NCBI RefSeq assembly: GCF_000003815.2
Contig: NC_049983.1
Coordinates: 19,992,338-20,056,337, forward strand
Direction: 5' to 3'
Source: Branchiostoma floridae
Lineage: Eukaryota > Chordata > Leptocardii > Amphioxiformes > Branchiostomatidae
Length of the DNA stretch: 64,000 bases
In this document: in pieces, positions 63,478-64,000 of the stretch
How positions within the stretch are numbered: the stretch's first letter is position 1
Layout: every line of letters starts with the position of its first letter
Made by a program: the position numbers and the translations under genes
The notes under the pieces: model-generated
The model's database searches: none
Told to the model about the DNA's origin: nothing
The model's input: the letters and a program-made list of their open reading frames with translations, nothing else

Positions 63478-64000
63478 CTTAAGACCAAAACTGTATATTT
63501 GGGCCCCCTGTACCCTGGTATTATAACCGAATGAGCTGAAATTTGGCACAGATGTGCCTTGATAAGTCCCCCATATAGATTCAATATCAGTTTTGGTGTA
63601 CAGTACAACAAAATGCTTATTTTTGCGATTTTTTCACCAATTTTTGACCAAAAAAGGACACTTTTGGCCCCTGTACCCTGGTATTACAACCAAATGAGCT
63701 GAAATTTGACAGAGATGTGCCTTGATAATGCCCCCATATAAATTTAAGAACACTTTTGGTGTACAGTACAACAAAATGCTTATTTTTGCGATTTTTTGAC
63801 CAATTTTTTTACCAAAAAAGGACACTTTTGGCTCCTGTACCTTGGTATTGCAACCGAATGAGCTGAAATTTGACACAGATGTGCCTTGATAATCCCTTCA
63901 TATAAATTCAATAACACTTTTGGTGTACAGTGCAACAAAATGCTTATTTTTGCGATTTTTGGCCAATTTTTGACCAAAAAAGGACACTTTTGGCTCCTGT
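63478..64000. repeat. Satellite-like tandem repeat, period about 162-164 bp
   Basis: GGACACTTTTGGC recurs at 63656, 63820 and 63982 (spacing 164 and 162). Each unit has CCTGTACC.TGGTATT, GAATGAGCTGAAATTTG, GATGTGCCTTGATAA, TTTTGGTGTACAGT and TGCTTATTTTTGCGATTTTT. At least three units are visible and the array leaves the window. Confidence 0.9.

Overview
This is animal nuclear DNA. Genes are split by many GT-AG introns, lie on both strands, and are surrounded by MITEs, a tRNA-derived SINE, microsatellites and one assembly gap of Ns. Protein content (Gemin3/DDX20 helicase, a single twinfilin, TIMMDC1, and one RBM5/RBM10-type splicing factor) fits an invertebrate deuterostome. A lancelet (Branchiostoma) is my best guess, from gene structure and repeat style only; no species-specific marker was tested. 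All exon coordinates were read by hand from splice sites, reading phase and remembered family features, not computed.

Layout. 1-827 (+): last two exons of an EF-hand protein, whose 3' end runs into a 46-bp minisatellite (789-1430). 2581-9439 (-): DDX20 in 11 exons. 9902-17865 (+): twinfilin in 11 exons, head-to-head with DDX20 across 462 bp, and carrying a U12-type AT-AC intron. 20112-21048: a mariner-like element without an ORF. 21094-24796 (-): TIMMDC1 in 7 exons, head-to-head with the next gene. 26232-46258 (+): RBM5/RBM10-like gene in 23 coding exons, with several transposons in its introns. 48101-54465 and 55107-61590 (+): two tandem 11-exon paralogues for a secreted, glycosylated protein of about 631-636 residues that I cannot assign to a known family. 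61591-64000: sequence gap, C-rich repeats, then satellite-like tandem repeats running off the window.

The first four complete genes are housekeeping functions: snRNP assembly (DDX20), actin dynamics (twinfilin), complex I assembly (TIMMDC1) and splicing control (RBM5/10). They form two divergent pairs, DDX20/TWF and TIMMDC1/RBM, with CCAAT or YY1-like motifs between them. TWF and TIMMDC1 are tail-to-tail around the mariner element.

The tandem secreted pair is the best candidate for undescribed biology. The two copies keep identical exon structure, have unrelated-looking introns, and show a patchwork of nearly identical and clearly diverged exon blocks that suggests gene conversion. One intron has a GC donor in the upstream copy and a GT donor in the downstream copy.
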